From an uncultured Bacteroidales bacterium (GTDB taxonomy: Bacteria > Bacteroidota > Bacteroidia > Bacteroidales > Paludibacteraceae): DNA of 64,000 nt. Positions within the stretch are counted from its first letter, which is position 1, and each line of letters opens with the position of its first letter. The position numbers were made by a program, and so were the translations under genes. This document shows positions 14,421 through 23,315 of this stretch, piece after piece. The notes under the pieces were generated by a model. The model saw only the letters and a list, made by a program, of their open reading frames with translations, was not told the DNA's origin and searched no databases. Location of the stretch: assembly GCA_900319005.1 (NCBI GenBank), contig ONMV01000001.1, positions 1 to 64,000 of the forward strand, in the 5' to 3' direction.

Positions 14421-14463
14421 CACCCGAATTGTGATTTTTGGTAATTAACACACTCTTTTCAAT

Positions 14464-16254
14464 ATGAAAAAAGGATTATTTATAGCATGTGTGACGCTTT
14501 GCTTTAGCGGACTAATGATGGCGCAAGAAGTGGAGCAAGCGGAGGAGCAAGAAGAGCTGAAGGGTGTTCACCCCTATAAAACGGAGCAGAATGAGAAGGG
14601 TATTAAACCTGAAATTGCTCACTGGTCTATTATTCCTCATTTCGGATTTAGTGCCTTCGATGGTGACTTTACTTCCGAAATGAAGCATTGTGTAGCTGTA
14701 CCGTCGGTCGGCTTGGCTGTGGAGTATAACTTTACCCCGAATTGGAATATCGGTGTCGAGTATATGTATGATATGTACACTGTTACCGGTGCGTCTGGGC
14801 ATGCGGATACCTTATTGACCGGTCATATGCACAAAGCAGGTGCGTACCTCTCGATGGACCTGATTAACCTCTTCTTCCCGCGTGCGAAAAGAAAGATCGT
14901 TTCGATCCTTCCGTACGTCGGTGGTGGTGCCGCTTGGTACAAACGTGCTAAATACTATATGGATGACCGTTGGTATGATGCAGAGAAAGGTAAAGTATTT
15001 AATGAAACACATGGTCGTGGTAACACGCTCAATTACATCAACGCTGATGGAGAAGTAGGTCCGGATCGTGATCATAGTTATCGTACTATCGGCTATGTTC
15101 AGGCAGGTGTGAACGTCGAGTTTAACCTCAACCGTACTTTAGCTTTAGGCGTGCGCGCGAACTATAGTTATTTTACGCGCGATTATGTGGATGGTCGTGG
15201 TTATCACAAACAGAGTGTTTCGTCTTATGCTTCGAAGAATAATGATGGTATCTTTGATGTTACTTTGAATATGCGATTCAAACTGGAGGCGGTAAAGAAA
15301 TCGCACCCGCGTAATATGCCGTCCTTCTCTGAGTTTGATAAACTCCTCGCTCAGCAGGAACAGCCCAAAGCTGCCGAAGTCACCCCGCGTGATACCGTTA
15401 TCATCCGTCATGACTCGATTATCGTTCGCGAGATCATTCGTGAAACCCATAAGAAAGATCCGCGTATCTATAATGTTTACTTCGATAACGACAAAGATTT
15501 CCTCCGCCAGGATGCACAATCTACTATCCAGGAGGCTTGTATGGCAATGGAGGATGATCCTACATTATACGCTGTCGTAGTCGGTTATTGCGACAATACG
15601 GGATCGAAGGCGCATAACTACGACCTGGGCGACCGTCGCGCAAAGAATGTATTCGAAGAGATGGCGGAGGAGTACGATATCCCGGCTGATCATATGTTCA
15701 ATGCAGGTGTCGGTAAAATTGCTGCACGCAAAGCTCCGCGCTCATTCGGACCGAACCGGCGTGTCTCTATCCACCTCGTAGATAAAGAGACCTTCGAACT
15801 CATGAAACTCCAACTGCAGGATAAGAGTTCCGATCGTAATATGGATGAGTCGCAGCCTGTTACATACGATAAAGCAAACACAATCCGTGTGCCTAAACTG
15901 GAGCAGCTAGAAGAGCAGCAATCGGATGATCAGCAGACTGTTCCCCTCTCTGAGTCTTCGCAGAAGAAAGATAATCTTCTCGAGCAGTATAAGGAGCGTA
16001 CGCATGAAACATACGTGGTGGAGAAGGGGATGACCCTCTCGCGTCTCGCCCGCCAGTACTATAACAACTCGCAATGTTGGGTATTCATCTATATGGCGAA
16101 TAAAGACATTTTAGCTACTCCTACCAGTTTGCAGGAAGGACAGGAAATCATCATTCCTGAACTGACTCAAGAGGAACTGAAAGTTGAACCCAAAGAGGTA
16201 TTGCGTCTTTATAGTATTACCGCTCATCGTAAACTGATGGAGAACAAGAAATAA
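14464..16254 (+). CDS. OmpA-family outer-membrane protein with C-terminal LysM
   Basis: Envelope protein linking outer membrane and peptidoglycan, 596 residues. A signal peptide ends about residue 20 (SGLMMA-QE). Residues about 50-275 alternate as in an eight-stranded beta-barrel (IIPHFGFSAF, VGLAVEYNF, NIGVEYMYD and similar strands). An OmpA-like peptidoglycan-binding domain follows at about 335-440, with YFDND, GYCDNTGS and NRRVSIHLV. A LysM motif occupies about 516-566 (YVVEKGMTLSRLARQYY to GQEIIIP). Two murein-binding modules on one barrel is a typical Bacteroidetes arrangement. It has its own strong promoter and is monocistronic up to the downstream tRNA. Confidence 0.9.
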   Translation: MKKGLFIACVTLCFSGLMMAQEVEQAEEQEELKGVHPYKTEQNEKGIKPEIAHWSIIPHFGFSAFDGDFTSEMKHCVAVPSVGLAVEYNFTPNWNIGVEYMYDMYTVTGASGHADTLLTGHMHKAGAYLSMDLINLFFPRAKRKIVSILPYVGGGAAWYKRAKYYMDDRWYDAEKGKVFNETHGRGNTLNYINADGEVGPDRDHSYRTIGYVQAGVNVEFNLNRTLALGVRANYSYFTRDYVDGRGYHKQSVSSYASKNNDGIFDVTLNMRFKLEAVKKSHPRNMPSFSEFDKLLAQQEQPKAAEVTPRDTVIIRHDSIIVREIIRETHKKDPRIYNVYFDNDKDFLRQDAQSTIQEACMAMEDDPTLYAVVVGYCDNTGSKAHNYDLGDRRAKNVFEEMAEEYDIPADHMFNAGVGKIAARKAPRSFGPNRRVSIHLVDKETFELMKLQLQDKSSDRNMDESQPVTYDKANTIRVPKLEQLEEQQSDDQQTVPLSESSQKKDNLLEQYKERTHETYVVEKGMTLSRLARQYYNNSQCWVFIYMANKDILATPTSLQEGQEIIIPELTQEELKVEPKEVLRLYSITAHRKLMENKK

Positions 16255-16281
16255 AACGCGTGGGTGTATAACCCTGCGTAC

Positions 16282-16356
16282 GGTCCTATAGCTCAGTTGG
16301 TTAGTAGCACCTGACTCATAATCAGGGGGTCCTTGGTTCAAGCCCAAGTGGGACCA
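16282..16356 (+). tRNA. tRNA with CAT anticodon (elongator Met or Ile2), odd D-arm
   Basis: Acceptor GGTCCTA pairs TGGGACC with one G-T; anticodon stem CCTGA/TCAGG with loop CTCATAA; T stem CTTGG/CCAAG with loop TTCAAGC; discriminator A and no encoded CCA. The anticodon CAT in a non-initiator body could read Met, or Ile after lysidine modification. The D-arm GCTCAGTTGGTTAGTAGC is 18 nt, one more than the usual GCTC...GAGC form: an extra T breaks the normal 4-bp D stem to 3 bp. It lies 27 nt after the OmpA/LysM stop. Confidence 0.9.
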
Positions 16357-16358
16357 CG

Positions 16359-16395
16359 ACAGGAGGATAGTCCCGTGACTATCCTCCTGTTCTTT
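16359..16395 (+). terminator. Terminator after the CAT tRNA
   Basis: 13-bp perfect stem ACAGGAGGATAGT / ACTATCCTCCTGT with loop CCCGTG, then TCTTT. The second OmpA gene starts 13 nt after the T-rich flank, so it may need its own promoter or read-through. Confidence 0.85.
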
Positions 16396-16408
16396 AAAAA
16401 GAACTATC

Positions 16409-17470
16409 ATGCGTGCGCGCGTTTCTATATTATTATGTTTGTTACTCCTTTTCTTTGGAGTAACGGATTCATATGCCCTCACACCGGCTCAAAAACGCGC
16501 AAAGGCTAAGGAAATGCAGATACGCAAACGTCAGGCTGCGAAACGTAAGGCGGAGAAAAAACGTGCCGCTAAAGCCAAAGCTGCCAAGAAAAAACGCGTC
16601 AAAGAGGGCAAACTGATCCTTTATGTCTATTCCTCCGATCTGCGTACGGGTGAAGCTCTTCCTGCTACACACATCATGGTACAAGATGTGAATGCCCGAC
16701 CGGGAAAGAAACCGAAAATCAACAAACCTACCGATAATAAACGCGCACGTGTCTCCAAAACGCTTCCTGCCGGACGCTATTATGCTACTGCGGCTAAAAT
16801 AGGCTATTTCTCTTCGGATACGCTCTTCTTTGATCATCGCTTTGACGAAGACTCGATTCGCTTGTCCCTTTATCCGGAGATGCGTATCGTCTTCACCGTT
16901 ACCGACTCCCTCACTTCGCGACCCGTGGTGGCGAATATCGTAGTCCGTAATGATGCTGGACGTAAGATCATGCAGACTACTTCCGACAGCCTCCATTCCC
17001 ACCTGTCGGTTCTGCTCGATGATCGCGTAACCTTCTATACGATTGATGCTACGGCGATAGATTACTTCCCTTTTCATGACACCATCATTCCCTCTCTTGC
17101 TTTTTCGGGAGTGGTCATGCAACCCAAAGAGATCAAGTCCTTCGTCCTGCATAATATCTATTTTGCTACGGGTAAGACCCGTATCCTTGATTCTTCTGAA
17201 CCGGCTCTTAATGAGCTCTATCGTTTCTTGACTCAGCGACCTAACCAACGAATCCGTATCGTCGGACACACTGATAACATCGGATCCGACCGCTCGAACC
17301 AGACTCTATCCGAAGGACGATGTCGAGAGGTGAAGCAGGAAATGATCAATCGTGGTATCCTTCCCGAACGCATTGAGATTGAAGGACGCGGTGAACGAGA
17401 TCCCATTCTGCCGAATACCACCGACGAAAACCGACAACTCAATCGTCGGGTGGAAATTGTGCTTTTATAA
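16409..17470 (+). CDS. OmpA-family protein with basic N-terminal region
   Basis: A 353-residue exported protein. The signal peptide is about residues 1-23 (GVTDSYA-LT). Residues about 29-66 form a very basic K/A/R-rich helix, possibly binding anionic polymers or LPS. Two beta-sandwich-like segments follow (about 67-150 and 155-235). The C-terminal OmpA domain is about 244-353, with IYFATGKTRI, GHTDNIGSDRSNQTLSEGR and NRRVEIVLL, which bind diaminopimelate-type peptidoglycan. No outer-membrane barrel is evident, so it may be periplasmic. Confidence 0.85.
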   Translation: MRARVSILLCLLLLFFGVTDSYALTPAQKRAKAKEMQIRKRQAAKRKAEKKRAAKAKAAKKKRVKEGKLILYVYSSDLRTGEALPATHIMVQDVNARPGKKPKINKPTDNKRARVSKTLPAGRYYATAAKIGYFSSDTLFFDHRFDEDSIRLSLYPEMRIVFTVTDSLTSRPVVANIVVRNDAGRKIMQTTSDSLHSHLSVLLDDRVTFYTIDATAIDYFPFHDTIIPSLAFSGVVMQPKEIKSFVLHNIYFATGKTRILDSSEPALNELYRFLTQRPNQRIRIVGHTDNIGSDRSNQTLSEGRCREVKQEMINRGILPERIEIEGRGERDPILPNTTDENRQLNRRVEIVLL

Positions 17471-17523
17471 CATATTATAACGTTTTTCGAAGAAAAACCA
17501 TTTTAACCCTTTAACTATTTAAC

Positions 17524-17550
17524 GAAAATCGCATTTTTTTTGCGATTTTC
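17524..17550 (+). terminator. Terminator-like hairpin after the second OmpA gene
   Basis: 10-bp perfect stem GAAAATCGCA / TGCGATTTTC with a T7 loop. It abuts the pnp promoter. Confidence 0.65.
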
Positions 17551-17551
17551 C

Positions 17552-17582
17552 TTGTGTATATGGATTTTTTTTTGTACCTTTG
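17552..17582 (+). promoter_or_regulatory. Promoter of pnp
   Basis: TTG at 17552-17554 (CTTG rather than TTTG), 20-nt spacer, TACCTTTG 17575-17582. The upstream part TTGTGTATATG resembles the -33 regions of the tamB and PCMD promoters. Confidence 0.65.
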
Positions 17583-17647
17583 CACGACTTTTTGTGGGTC
17601 TTAATAATTAACAGGTCGCAAACGGCGACCAAAAATGACTAAAATTG

Positions 17648-19906
17648 ATGAATGTAATTACTAAAGAGATTGCTCTCCCCGATGGACGAGTGATCAAACT
17701 GGAGACAGGTAAGTTGGCTAAACAAGCTGATGGTGCTGTGATGGCGACCCTCGGCAACACGATGATTCTCGCCACTGTCTGCTCCGCCAAAGATGCGGTT
17801 CCGGGCACAGACTTTATGCCCTTGACCGTAGAGTACAAAGAGAAATTTGCGTCCGCAGGACGTTTCCCGGGCGGTTTTACCCGCCGCGAAGGCAAAGCAT
17901 CGGATTATGAGATCCTGATTGCACGTCTTATCGACCGTGCCCTTCGTCCTCTCTTCCCTTCTAACTATCACGCTGAGACGTTCGTAAACGTCACCATGTA
18001 TTCGGCGGACGGCATCGACATGCCGGAGTCTATCGCAGGTCTCGCAGCCGGCGCAGCACTCGCTTGTTCCGACATTCCTTTCGAGGGTCCGGTAAGTGAG
18101 GTACGTGTAGCACGTGTAGATGGCAAGATGGTCATCAACCCGACCTTCGAGCAATGCGATCACGCTGACCTCGAGCTGATGGTGGCTGCTACCTATGACA
18201 ACATTATGATGGTCGAAGGCGAGATGAAAGAAGTGCCGGAGTCCGTTATGTTGGAGGCTATCAAGGCTGCGCACGAAGCGATCAAACCGCAGTGTCTGGC
18301 AATCAACGAGATGATGAAGGCTTATGGCAAGGAGACCAAACACGAATACTGCCATGAGGTGAATGACGACGAGTTGAAGCAGGCTGTTCATGACTACTGC
18401 TACGCTCGCGCTTATGCACAGGCTACTTCCGCTGACACCGACAAACATCACCGCGAGGAGATGTTCTCCCAGATTTGCGAGGACTTCAAGACGGAGAAAG
18501 CAGACTACATGGCTTCTCGCGCTGAGGCTCTCGGCATCGATATCGATGAGGTGGCAGCGCTCGTAGATCGCTACTATCACGATGTAGAGAAAGAGGCTAT
18601 GCGTCGCGCGGTCCTCGATGAGGGCAAGCGTCTCGATGGCCGTAAGACCACGGAGATCCGTCCGATCTGGTGTGAGGTGGGTTACCTCCCCGGCCCTCAC
18701 GGATCCTCTATCTTCACCCGTGGTGAGACTCAGTCGCTCTCGACCGTTACCCTCGGTACGAGCCGCGATGAGAAGATCGTGGATGAGGCATTGATCCAAG
18801 GCACAGATAAGTTCCTGCTGCACTATAACTTCCCGCCGTTCTCGACGGGTGAGGCAAAAGCCGCTCGCGGTGTCGGACGTCGTGAGATTGGTCATGGTAA
18901 CCTCGCTTGCCGTGCGCTGAAGAACATGATCCCGGAAGACTTCCCTTATACCGTACGTGTAGTAAGTGATATCTTGGAGTCGAACGGTTCCAGCTCTATG
19001 GCTACCGTTTGCGCAGGTACGCTCGCCCTCATGGACGCAGGTGTTCCGATGAAGAAACCCGTTTCCGGTATCGCGATGGGTCTGATCTCCGAGAACCAAG
19101 GTAAGAACTACGCTATCCTCTCCGATATCCTCGGCGATGAGGACCACCTCGGCGATATGGACTTCAAGACCACCGGTACCAAGGACGGTCTGACCGCTTG
19201 CCAGATGGATATCAAAGTAGATGGTCTTTCTTATGAAATATTAGAGAACGCGCTCGCACAGGCGCACGAGGCACGTATGTACATCCTCGGTAAGATCCTC
19301 GAGTGCATGCCGGCTCCGCGTGCTGACCTCAAACCGCACGCACCGCGTATCACCTCTTTCTATATCCCGAAAGATATGATTGGAGCTGTCATTGGCCCGG
19401 GCGGTAAGATCATCCAAGGCATCCAGGCTGAGACCGGAGCTGTCATCTCCATCGACGAAGATGAGAAGGGCGGCAAGGTTGAGGTGGCTTCCAACAACGG
19501 CGAACAGATGGCTGCTGCTATCGCGAAGATCAAAGCGATCGTTGCCCTGCCGGAGGTTGGCGAAGAGTACGACTCGGTCGTTAAGTCCCTCATGCCGTAC
19601 GGCTGTTTCGTAGAGTTCATGCCGGGTAAGGAAGGTCTGCTGCACATTTCCGAGATCGATTGGAAGCGCTATGAAACCATGGAAGAGACCGGAATCAAAG
19701 AAGGTGACCACATCCGCATCAAACTGCTGGAGATCGACCCGAAGACCGGTAAGTTCCGTCTCTCTGCCAAAGCGCTCAAAGAGAAACCGGAAGGCTACGT
19801 AGAGCCCGAGCGTCCTGCACGTGCTCCCCGTGGTGACCGTGATGGCGCTAAACTCGACCGAGGACCCCGTCCTGAACGTCGTGGACCCCGTCCTGAACGT
19901 CATTAA
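17648..19906 (+). CDS. pnp: Polyribonucleotide nucleotidyltransferase
   Basis: Phosphorolytic 3'-5' exoribonuclease and component of RNA turnover. Two RNase PH-like domains (about 1-230 and 310-545) flank an alpha-helical domain; the second carries the catalytic aspartates in [19 protein letters not shown] domain (about 560-620, IGPGGKIIQ) and an S1 domain (about 640-705, [14 protein letters not shown]...GLLHISEI) follow. The extreme C-terminus is a basic R/P/G-rich tail with two PRPERR-type repeats. I use the ATG at 17648; a TTG directly before it adds one residue. About 750 residues, slightly longer than enterobacterial Pnp because of the tail. The coding sequence is GC-rich, with many c- and g-ending codons, as expected for high expression. 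Confidence 0.97.
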   Translation: MNVITKEIALPDGRVIKLETGKLAKQADGAVMATLGNTMILATVCSAKDAVPGTDFMPLTVEYKEKFASAGRFPGGFTRREGKASDYEILIARLIDRALRPLFPSNYHAETFVNVTMYSADGIDMPESIAGLAAGAALACSDIPFEGPVSEVRVARVDGKMVINPTFEQCDHADLELMVAATYDNIMMVEGEMKEVPESVMLEAIKAAHEAIKPQCLAINEMMKAYGKETKHEYCHEVNDDELKQAVHDYCYARAYAQATSADTDKHHREEMFSQICEDFKTEKADYMASRAEALGIDIDEVAALVDRYYHDVEKEAMRRAVLDEGKRLDGRKTTEIRPIWCEVGYLPGPHGSSIFTRGETQSLSTVTLGTSRDEKIVDEALIQGTDKFLLHYNFPPFSTGEAKAARGVGRREIGHGNLACRALKNMIPEDFPYTVRVVSDILESNGSSSMATVCAGTLALMDAGVPMKKPVSGIAMGLISENQGKNYAILSDILGDEDHLGDMDFKTTGTKDGLTACQMDIKVDGLSYEILENALAQAHEARMYILGKILECMPAPRADLKPHAPRITSFYIPKDMIGAVIGPGGKIIQGIQAETGAVISIDEDEKGGKVEVASNNGEQMAAAIAKIKAIVALPEVGEEYDSVVKSLMPYGCFVEFMPGKEGLLHISEIDWKRYETMEETGIKEGDHIRIKLLEIDPKTGKFRLSAKALKEKPEGYVEPERPARAPRGDRDGAKLDRGPRPERRGPRPERH

Positions 19907-19938
19907 TTGAACTAAATATGCATTTTTTTGCAAAATTA

Positions 19939-19970
19939 TTTGCATATATCAGTTTTTTGTAGTAATTTTG
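19939..19970 (+). promoter_or_regulatory. Promoter of rplU-rpmA
   Basis: TTTG 19939-19942, 20-nt spacer, TAATTTTG 19963-19970. TTTGCATATATC again shows the TTTGCATAT extension. The leader to rplU is about 80 nt; a ribosomal-protein autoregulatory structure there is possible but not recognised. Confidence 0.7.
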
Positions 19971-20056
19971 CACGATTTTTTGCGGATAGGCAAGTTTAAG
20001 TTCTCGTCAGAGCACGAGACGCCGCACCGCCCGAACATTTAAACAAACGTATTTCA

Positions 20057-20377
20057 ATGTACGCAATTGTAGAAATGAAAGGCCAGCAGTTTAAAGTTGA
20101 GGCTGGCAAGAAACTGTTCATCAATCGCATGAACGAGCTCGAGAAGGGCGCAACCGTTGAGTTTGAGAACGTGCTGCTCCTGGACAACGAGGGTAAAGTT
20201 AAAGTGGGTGCTCCTTATGTAAAGGGCGCTAAAGTGGTTTGCGAAGTGCTCGACAACGAGTGCCGTGGCGAGAAAATTCTTGTTTTCCACAAGAAACGTC
20301 GCAAAGGCTATCGCAAACTCAATGGTCACCGTCAGGATTTGACCAACGTTGTAGTTAAAGAAATTGTTATTGCTTAA
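20057..20377 (+). CDS. rplU: 50S ribosomal protein L21
   Basis: Large-subunit protein binding 23S rRNA; 106 residues, a normal length. Begins [17 protein letters not shown] and ends with the conserved [18 protein letters not shown] region and a short tail. Followed after 18 nt by rpmA, the conserved L21-L27 pair. Confidence 0.97.
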   Translation: MYAIVEMKGQQFKVEAGKKLFINRMNELEKGATVEFENVLLLDNEGKVKVGAPYVKGAKVVCEVLDNECRGEKILVFHKKRRKGYRKLNGHRQDLTNVVVKEIVIA

Positions 20378-20552
20378 AAGAAAGGACAACAGAGTATGGC
20401 ACACAAGAAAGGTGTCGGTAGTTCTAAGAACGGCCGTGAATCAGAAAGCAAACGTCTTGGCGTGAAGATCTTTGGTGGTCAATTCGCAAAGGCAGGTAAC
20501 ATTATCGTACGTCAGCGTGGTACCGTACACAACCCGGCGCGGAGACAATCCC

Positions 20553-20596
20553 AAATCTCCTACCGAGGCTTCGGCTCAGGTGGGAGATTTTTATTT
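20553..20596 (+). terminator. Terminator of rplU-rpmA, inside the aberrant rpmA frame
   Basis: 12-bp stem AAATCTCCTACC / GGTGGGAGATTT (one G-T pair) with a further small stem in the loop, then TTTTTATTT. It begins only about 14 nt after the last recognisable L27 codon. Confidence 0.85.
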
Positions 20597-20604
20597 GATA
20601 ATCC

Positions 20605-20624
20605 ATCCGCCAAACTTGGCGGAT
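20605..20624. repeat. Inverted repeat upstream of serS
   Basis: ATCCGCCAA AC TTGGCGGAT: perfect 9-bp arms with a 2-nt centre, 15 nt before the serS ATG. It could be an operator or a leader hairpin. Confidence 0.6.
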
Positions 20625-20639
20625 TAACCAAATACTTTT

Positions 20640-22022
20640 ATGTTAACATTAAAACAGATTTATGACGATAAAGCTCGTGTGATTGCGGGCTTGGAGAAGA
20701 AACATTTCGCCGGAGCTGCCGAGGCTATCGACGAGGTGCTTCGTCTGGATGCAGAGCGCAAATCCGCCCAGCAACTCAAGGATGCTGCGGCTGCCGAGAT
20801 GAACAAAATCTCTAAATCCATCGGTGCGCTTATGGCGCAAGGTAAACGAGATGAGGCTGAGGCTGCCAAGGCGCAGACTGGTGCCCTCAAAGCGCAGATT
20901 GCCGAGTATGACGTAAAAATGTCCGAGGCGGAAGAGGCGCAGACCAAACTGCTCCTTACCATTCCGAATATTCCTTATGACATCGTGCCCGAGGGTGCTT
21001 CCGCTGAGGACAACCTCGCTGTCACCATCGGTAACTGGCCCAACCAGCCGATGATCGATGCCATCGCCAAAGACGGCGCAGTTGCCCTCCGCGATTGGGA
21101 CAGTGCTACCGACGAGAAGATAGCAGAGGAGAAATTGTCAATTCTCAATTCTCAATTATCAACTAAACTCCCTCACTGGGATCTCGCTAAGAAATACAAC
21201 CTCATTGACTTCGATCTCGGTGTAAAGATCTCCGGCGCAGGTTTCCCTGTTTATATCGGTCAGGGCGCTCGTCTCCAGCGTGCGCTCATCAATTTCTTCC
21301 TCGCCGAGGCAAACAAAGCCGGTTACACGGAGATCATGCCGCCGACCGTAGTGAACGCTGCTTCGGGGTACGGAACGGGTCAGCTGCCCGACAAAGAGGG
21401 CCAGATGTACCACTGCGAAGTGGACGACCTCTATCTCATCCCGACCGCTGAAGTGCCGGTAACGAATATCTACCGCGATGTAATCATCGACGAGGACAAG
21501 CTGCCGATTAAGAACTGCGCTTATACGGAGTGTTTCCGTCGCGAGGCAGGTTCGTACGGCAAGGATGTACGTGGCCTGAACCGTCTGCATGAGTTCTCGA
21601 AGATCGAGATCGTGCGTATTGACACGCCGGAGCATTCCGACGCTTCGCACAAAGAGATGCTGGCACACGTGGAAGGTCTGCTCAAGAAGCTCGAACTCCC
21701 CTATCGTATTCTCCGTCTCTCCGGAGGAGATATGTCCTTCACAGCCGCACTCTGCTATGACTTTGAGGTCTATAGCGAGGCACAACACCGCTGGCTCGAG
21801 GTGTCTTCAACCTCTAATTTCGACACCTATCAGGCGAACCGCCTCAAGTGCCGTTACCGCCGTGCGGAGGACAAGAAAGTGCAACTCTGCCACACTCTCA
21901 ACGGTTCTGCACTCGCTCTCCCGCGTATCGTAGCAGCGCTGTTGGAGAATAACCAGACGCCGGAAGGTATCCGCATCCCTGCTGCCCTCCAGCCTTTCTT
22001 CGGCGACGACATGATCCGATAA
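20640..22022 (+). CDS. serS: Seryl-tRNA synthetase
   Basis: Class II synthetase charging tRNA-Ser; 460 residues. The N-terminal coiled-coil tRNA-binding arm spans about 25-105. Motif 2 is [20 protein letters not shown] and motif 3 is in [20 protein letters not shown]. Between arm and catalytic core a heptad array (21138-21165) is read in frame as [10 protein letters not shown] (about residues 166-175), in a linker that normally holds a short charged stretch. The start ATG overlaps the aberrant rpmA frame. The termination hairpin lies just after the stop. Confidence 0.96.
   Translation: MLTLKQIYDDKARVIAGLEKKHFAGAAEAIDEVLRLDAERKSAQQLKDAAAAEMNKISKSIGALMAQGKRDEAEAAKAQTGALKAQIAEYDVKMSEAEEAQTKLLLTIPNIPYDIVPEGASAEDNLAVTIGNWPNQPMIDAIAKDGAVALRDWDSATDEKIAEEKLSILNSQLSTKLPHWDLAKKYNLIDFDLGVKISGAGFPVYIGQGARLQRALINFFLAEANKAGYTEIMPPTVVNAASGYGTGQLPDKEGQMYHCEVDDLYLIPTAEVPVTNIYRDVIIDEDKLPIKNCAYTECFRREAGSYGKDVRGLNRLHEFSKIEIVRIDTPEHSDASHKEMLAHVEGLLKKLELPYRILRLSGGDMSFTAALCYDFEVYSEAQHRWLEVSSTSNFDTYQANRLKCRYRRAEDKKVQLCHTLNGSALALPRIVAALLENNQTPEGIRIPAALQPFFGDDMIR
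21138..21165. repeat. Heptad array inside serS
   Basis: TCAATTC, TCAATTC, TCAATTA, TCAACTA: four units, 28 nt, inside an essential coding sequence with the frame kept open. Confidence 0.92.
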
Positions 22023-22040
22023 GAGGACGAATGGAAAGAA

Positions 22041-22070
22041 AAAAAATCGCTCAACAGGGCGATTTTTTTT
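22041..22070 (+). terminator. Terminator of serS
   Basis: 10-bp stem AAAAAATCGC / GCGATTTTTT with loop TCAACAGG, continuing into a T-run. Confidence 0.85.
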
Positions 22071-22076
22071 TATAAA

Positions 22077-22108
22077 TTTGCATATTTGCAAAAAAATGTG
22101 TAACTTTG
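22077..22108 (+). promoter_or_regulatory. Promoter of the efflux operon
   Basis: TTTG 22077-22080, 20-nt spacer, TAACTTTG 22101-22108. The -33 box starts a perfect palindrome TTTGCATATTTGCAAA (22077-22092), identical to that at 5375-5390. Confidence 0.8.
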
Positions 22109-22122
22109 CCGCCGATTTGGAG

Positions 22123-22139
22123 GACAATTGACAATTGAG
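22123..22139. repeat. Short heptad array in the efflux leader
   Basis: GACAATTGACAATTGAG, the reverse complement of two TCAATTG units, located in the 5' leader. Confidence 0.7.
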
Positions 22140-22168
22140 AAAAAAGCAAATCATCAATACAAACACAT

Positions 22169-23254
22169 ATGAAAACAAAACAATTCTCTATTTTTTTTGT
22201 AGCCGCCGCAGTACTGGCGAGTTGTATCAAGTTGCCAGAAGAGCAGCACACGAGTTTTGAAACCCTTACGTTGACCCGTGAGACAGTAACGGCTCCGATG
22301 ACTTGGAGTGCAGCAGTCCGCGGTAAAGGCGATGTGTCTATCGTATCCCGATGCACAGGTACGTTAGAGTTAATCAATGTGAAAGACGGACAGCGCGTGA
22401 AGAAAGGCGATGTCCTCTTCCAGATTGATAGCCGGAGCGCCATGAATGCGTTAGTACATGCCAAGGCGGATTTGCAGACAGCCCTTGCTAACTGTGAGAA
22501 CGCCAAACTGGAGGCTGAGAGCAACAAAGAATTATCGGACAAAGGAATCATCAGTGATTATCTGTTGCGTAAGAGCCTGAATACCCTTCAATCGGCTGAG
22601 GCACAAGTGGCGCAAGCAGAAGCAGCGGTTCGCGATGCCGAGTTGCGTCTGGATTATTGCACGATCAAGAGTCCTGTGGAAGGATTAGTGGGAAATGTGC
22701 TGCCTCACGTGGGAGATGTGATTGCTGAGGGGATGATGATGACCCGAGTAGCCGGTGTGAGTGAGATGGAAGCCAGTTTCTCCATTACCGAGAGCCAGGT
22801 ACATGCCATGGTGAGTGAGTTGGGCTCGTTGGAGGCCTTGGTGAAGATAGCTCCGCCGCTCACTTTCCGATTCAAAGATGGTAGTGAATACAGCCATAAA
22901 GGACATATCACCAGCCTTTCCGGAATGGTGGATCAGCAGACAGGAGCTGTGACCTGCTATGTCACTTTCCCGAATCCGAATGGCGAACTCTTTTCCGGTA
23001 TGCAAGGATCCGTGGTGATGCCGGTAGAGTGGGCGGATGTGATGTTAGTGCCCCTGACCTCTATCGTTCGTATTCAGAATAAGGCGTTGGTGTATAAAGT
23101 GGGGGCAGACAGCCTCGCTTCCAGTTCTATCGTGGAGATAGAGGAGTTGGGAGATGGTGTACGCGCGGTAATTAAATCCGGAGCAGAAGTGGGAGAGACG
23201 ATTGTGGCAAAAGGAGCTGCGAATGTACACGAAGGACAGCAGGTGTTGTTTTGA
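22169..23254 (+). CDS. RND efflux periplasmic adaptor lipoprotein
   Basis: Membrane-fusion protein joining the RND pump to the outer-membrane factor; 361 residues. The signal peptide ends in a lipobox LASC with C19, so it is a lipoprotein. The barrel-sandwich half-motif GTLELINVKDGQRVKKGDVLF (first part about 66-86), a helical hairpin (about 95-165), the partner half IKSPVEGLVGNV and a beta-barrel to about residue 280 follow in the AcrA/MexA order. The next gene starts 62 nt downstream after a heptad array. No regulator gene is adjacent; the promoter palindrome may be the control site. Confidence 0.92.
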   Translation: MKTKQFSIFFVAAAVLASCIKLPEEQHTSFETLTLTRETVTAPMTWSAAVRGKGDVSIVSRCTGTLELINVKDGQRVKKGDVLFQIDSRSAMNALVHAKADLQTALANCENAKLEAESNKELSDKGIISDYLLRKSLNTLQSAEAQVAQAEAAVRDAELRLDYCTIKSPVEGLVGNVLPHVGDVIAEGMMMTRVAGVSEMEASFSITESQVHAMVSELGSLEALVKIAPPLTFRFKDGSEYSHKGHITSLSGMVDQQTGAVTCYVTFPNPNGELFSGMQGSVVMPVEWADVMLVPLTSIVRIQNKALVYKVGADSLASSSIVEIEELGDGVRAVIKSGAEVGETIVAKGAANVHEGQQVLF

Positions 23255-23285
23255 TAAAGTGAAAAGTGAAAGGTGAATAATCTTT

Positions 23286-23313
23286 TCAATTTTCAATTTT
23301 AAATTTTCAATTT
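23286..23313. repeat. Heptad array directly before the RND start codon
   Basis: TCAATTT, TCAATTT, TAAATTT, TCAATTT; the ATG of the next gene follows after 2 nt. It occupies the place of a ribosome-binding region. Confidence 0.9.
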
Positions 23314-23315
23314 AT

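Larger units (their letters stand above)
14033..14463. other. Intergenic region between divergent pta and OmpA-family genes
   Basis: 431 nt without a convincing gene. In order it holds: TCAATTTAAAAACTC units and heptads (about 14058-14114); a hairpin TCGAAC/GTTCGA (14127-14144) nested near CTTATC/GATAAG; heptad fragments (14162-14178); three 11-bp tandem units GGGTGATTAGT (14202-14234); heptads TCAATTG, TCAATTG, TCAATTT, TTAATTA (14281-14308); and two divergent promoters (14322-14352 minus, 14389-14420 plus). Confidence 0.8.
20396..20665 (+). pseudogene. rpmA: rpmA (ribosomal protein L27), C-terminal half lost
   Basis: Residues 1-47 are canonical L27: [20 protein letters not shown], then LGVKIFGG and [12 protein letters not shown]. 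After H-N-P the family sequence (normally P-G-x-N-V-G-x-G-K-D-H-T-L-F-A-L-x-D-G) is absent. Instead the frame continues as [12 protein letters not shown] through a terminator hairpin and a second inverted repeat and stops inside serS at 20665. The other two frames do not restore L27. The total of 89 codons happens to equal a normal L27, so a length check would miss the defect. Either a deletion of roughly 35-40 codons with the downstream terminator joined to mid-gene, or an assembly error. Confidence 0.8.

Noticed and set aside
17639..19147. 502-codon minus-strand frame opposite pnp
   Set aside because: Lies antisense to a clear PNPase with all motifs; its translation is low in recognisable motifs and reflects the GC-rich codon pattern of pnp.
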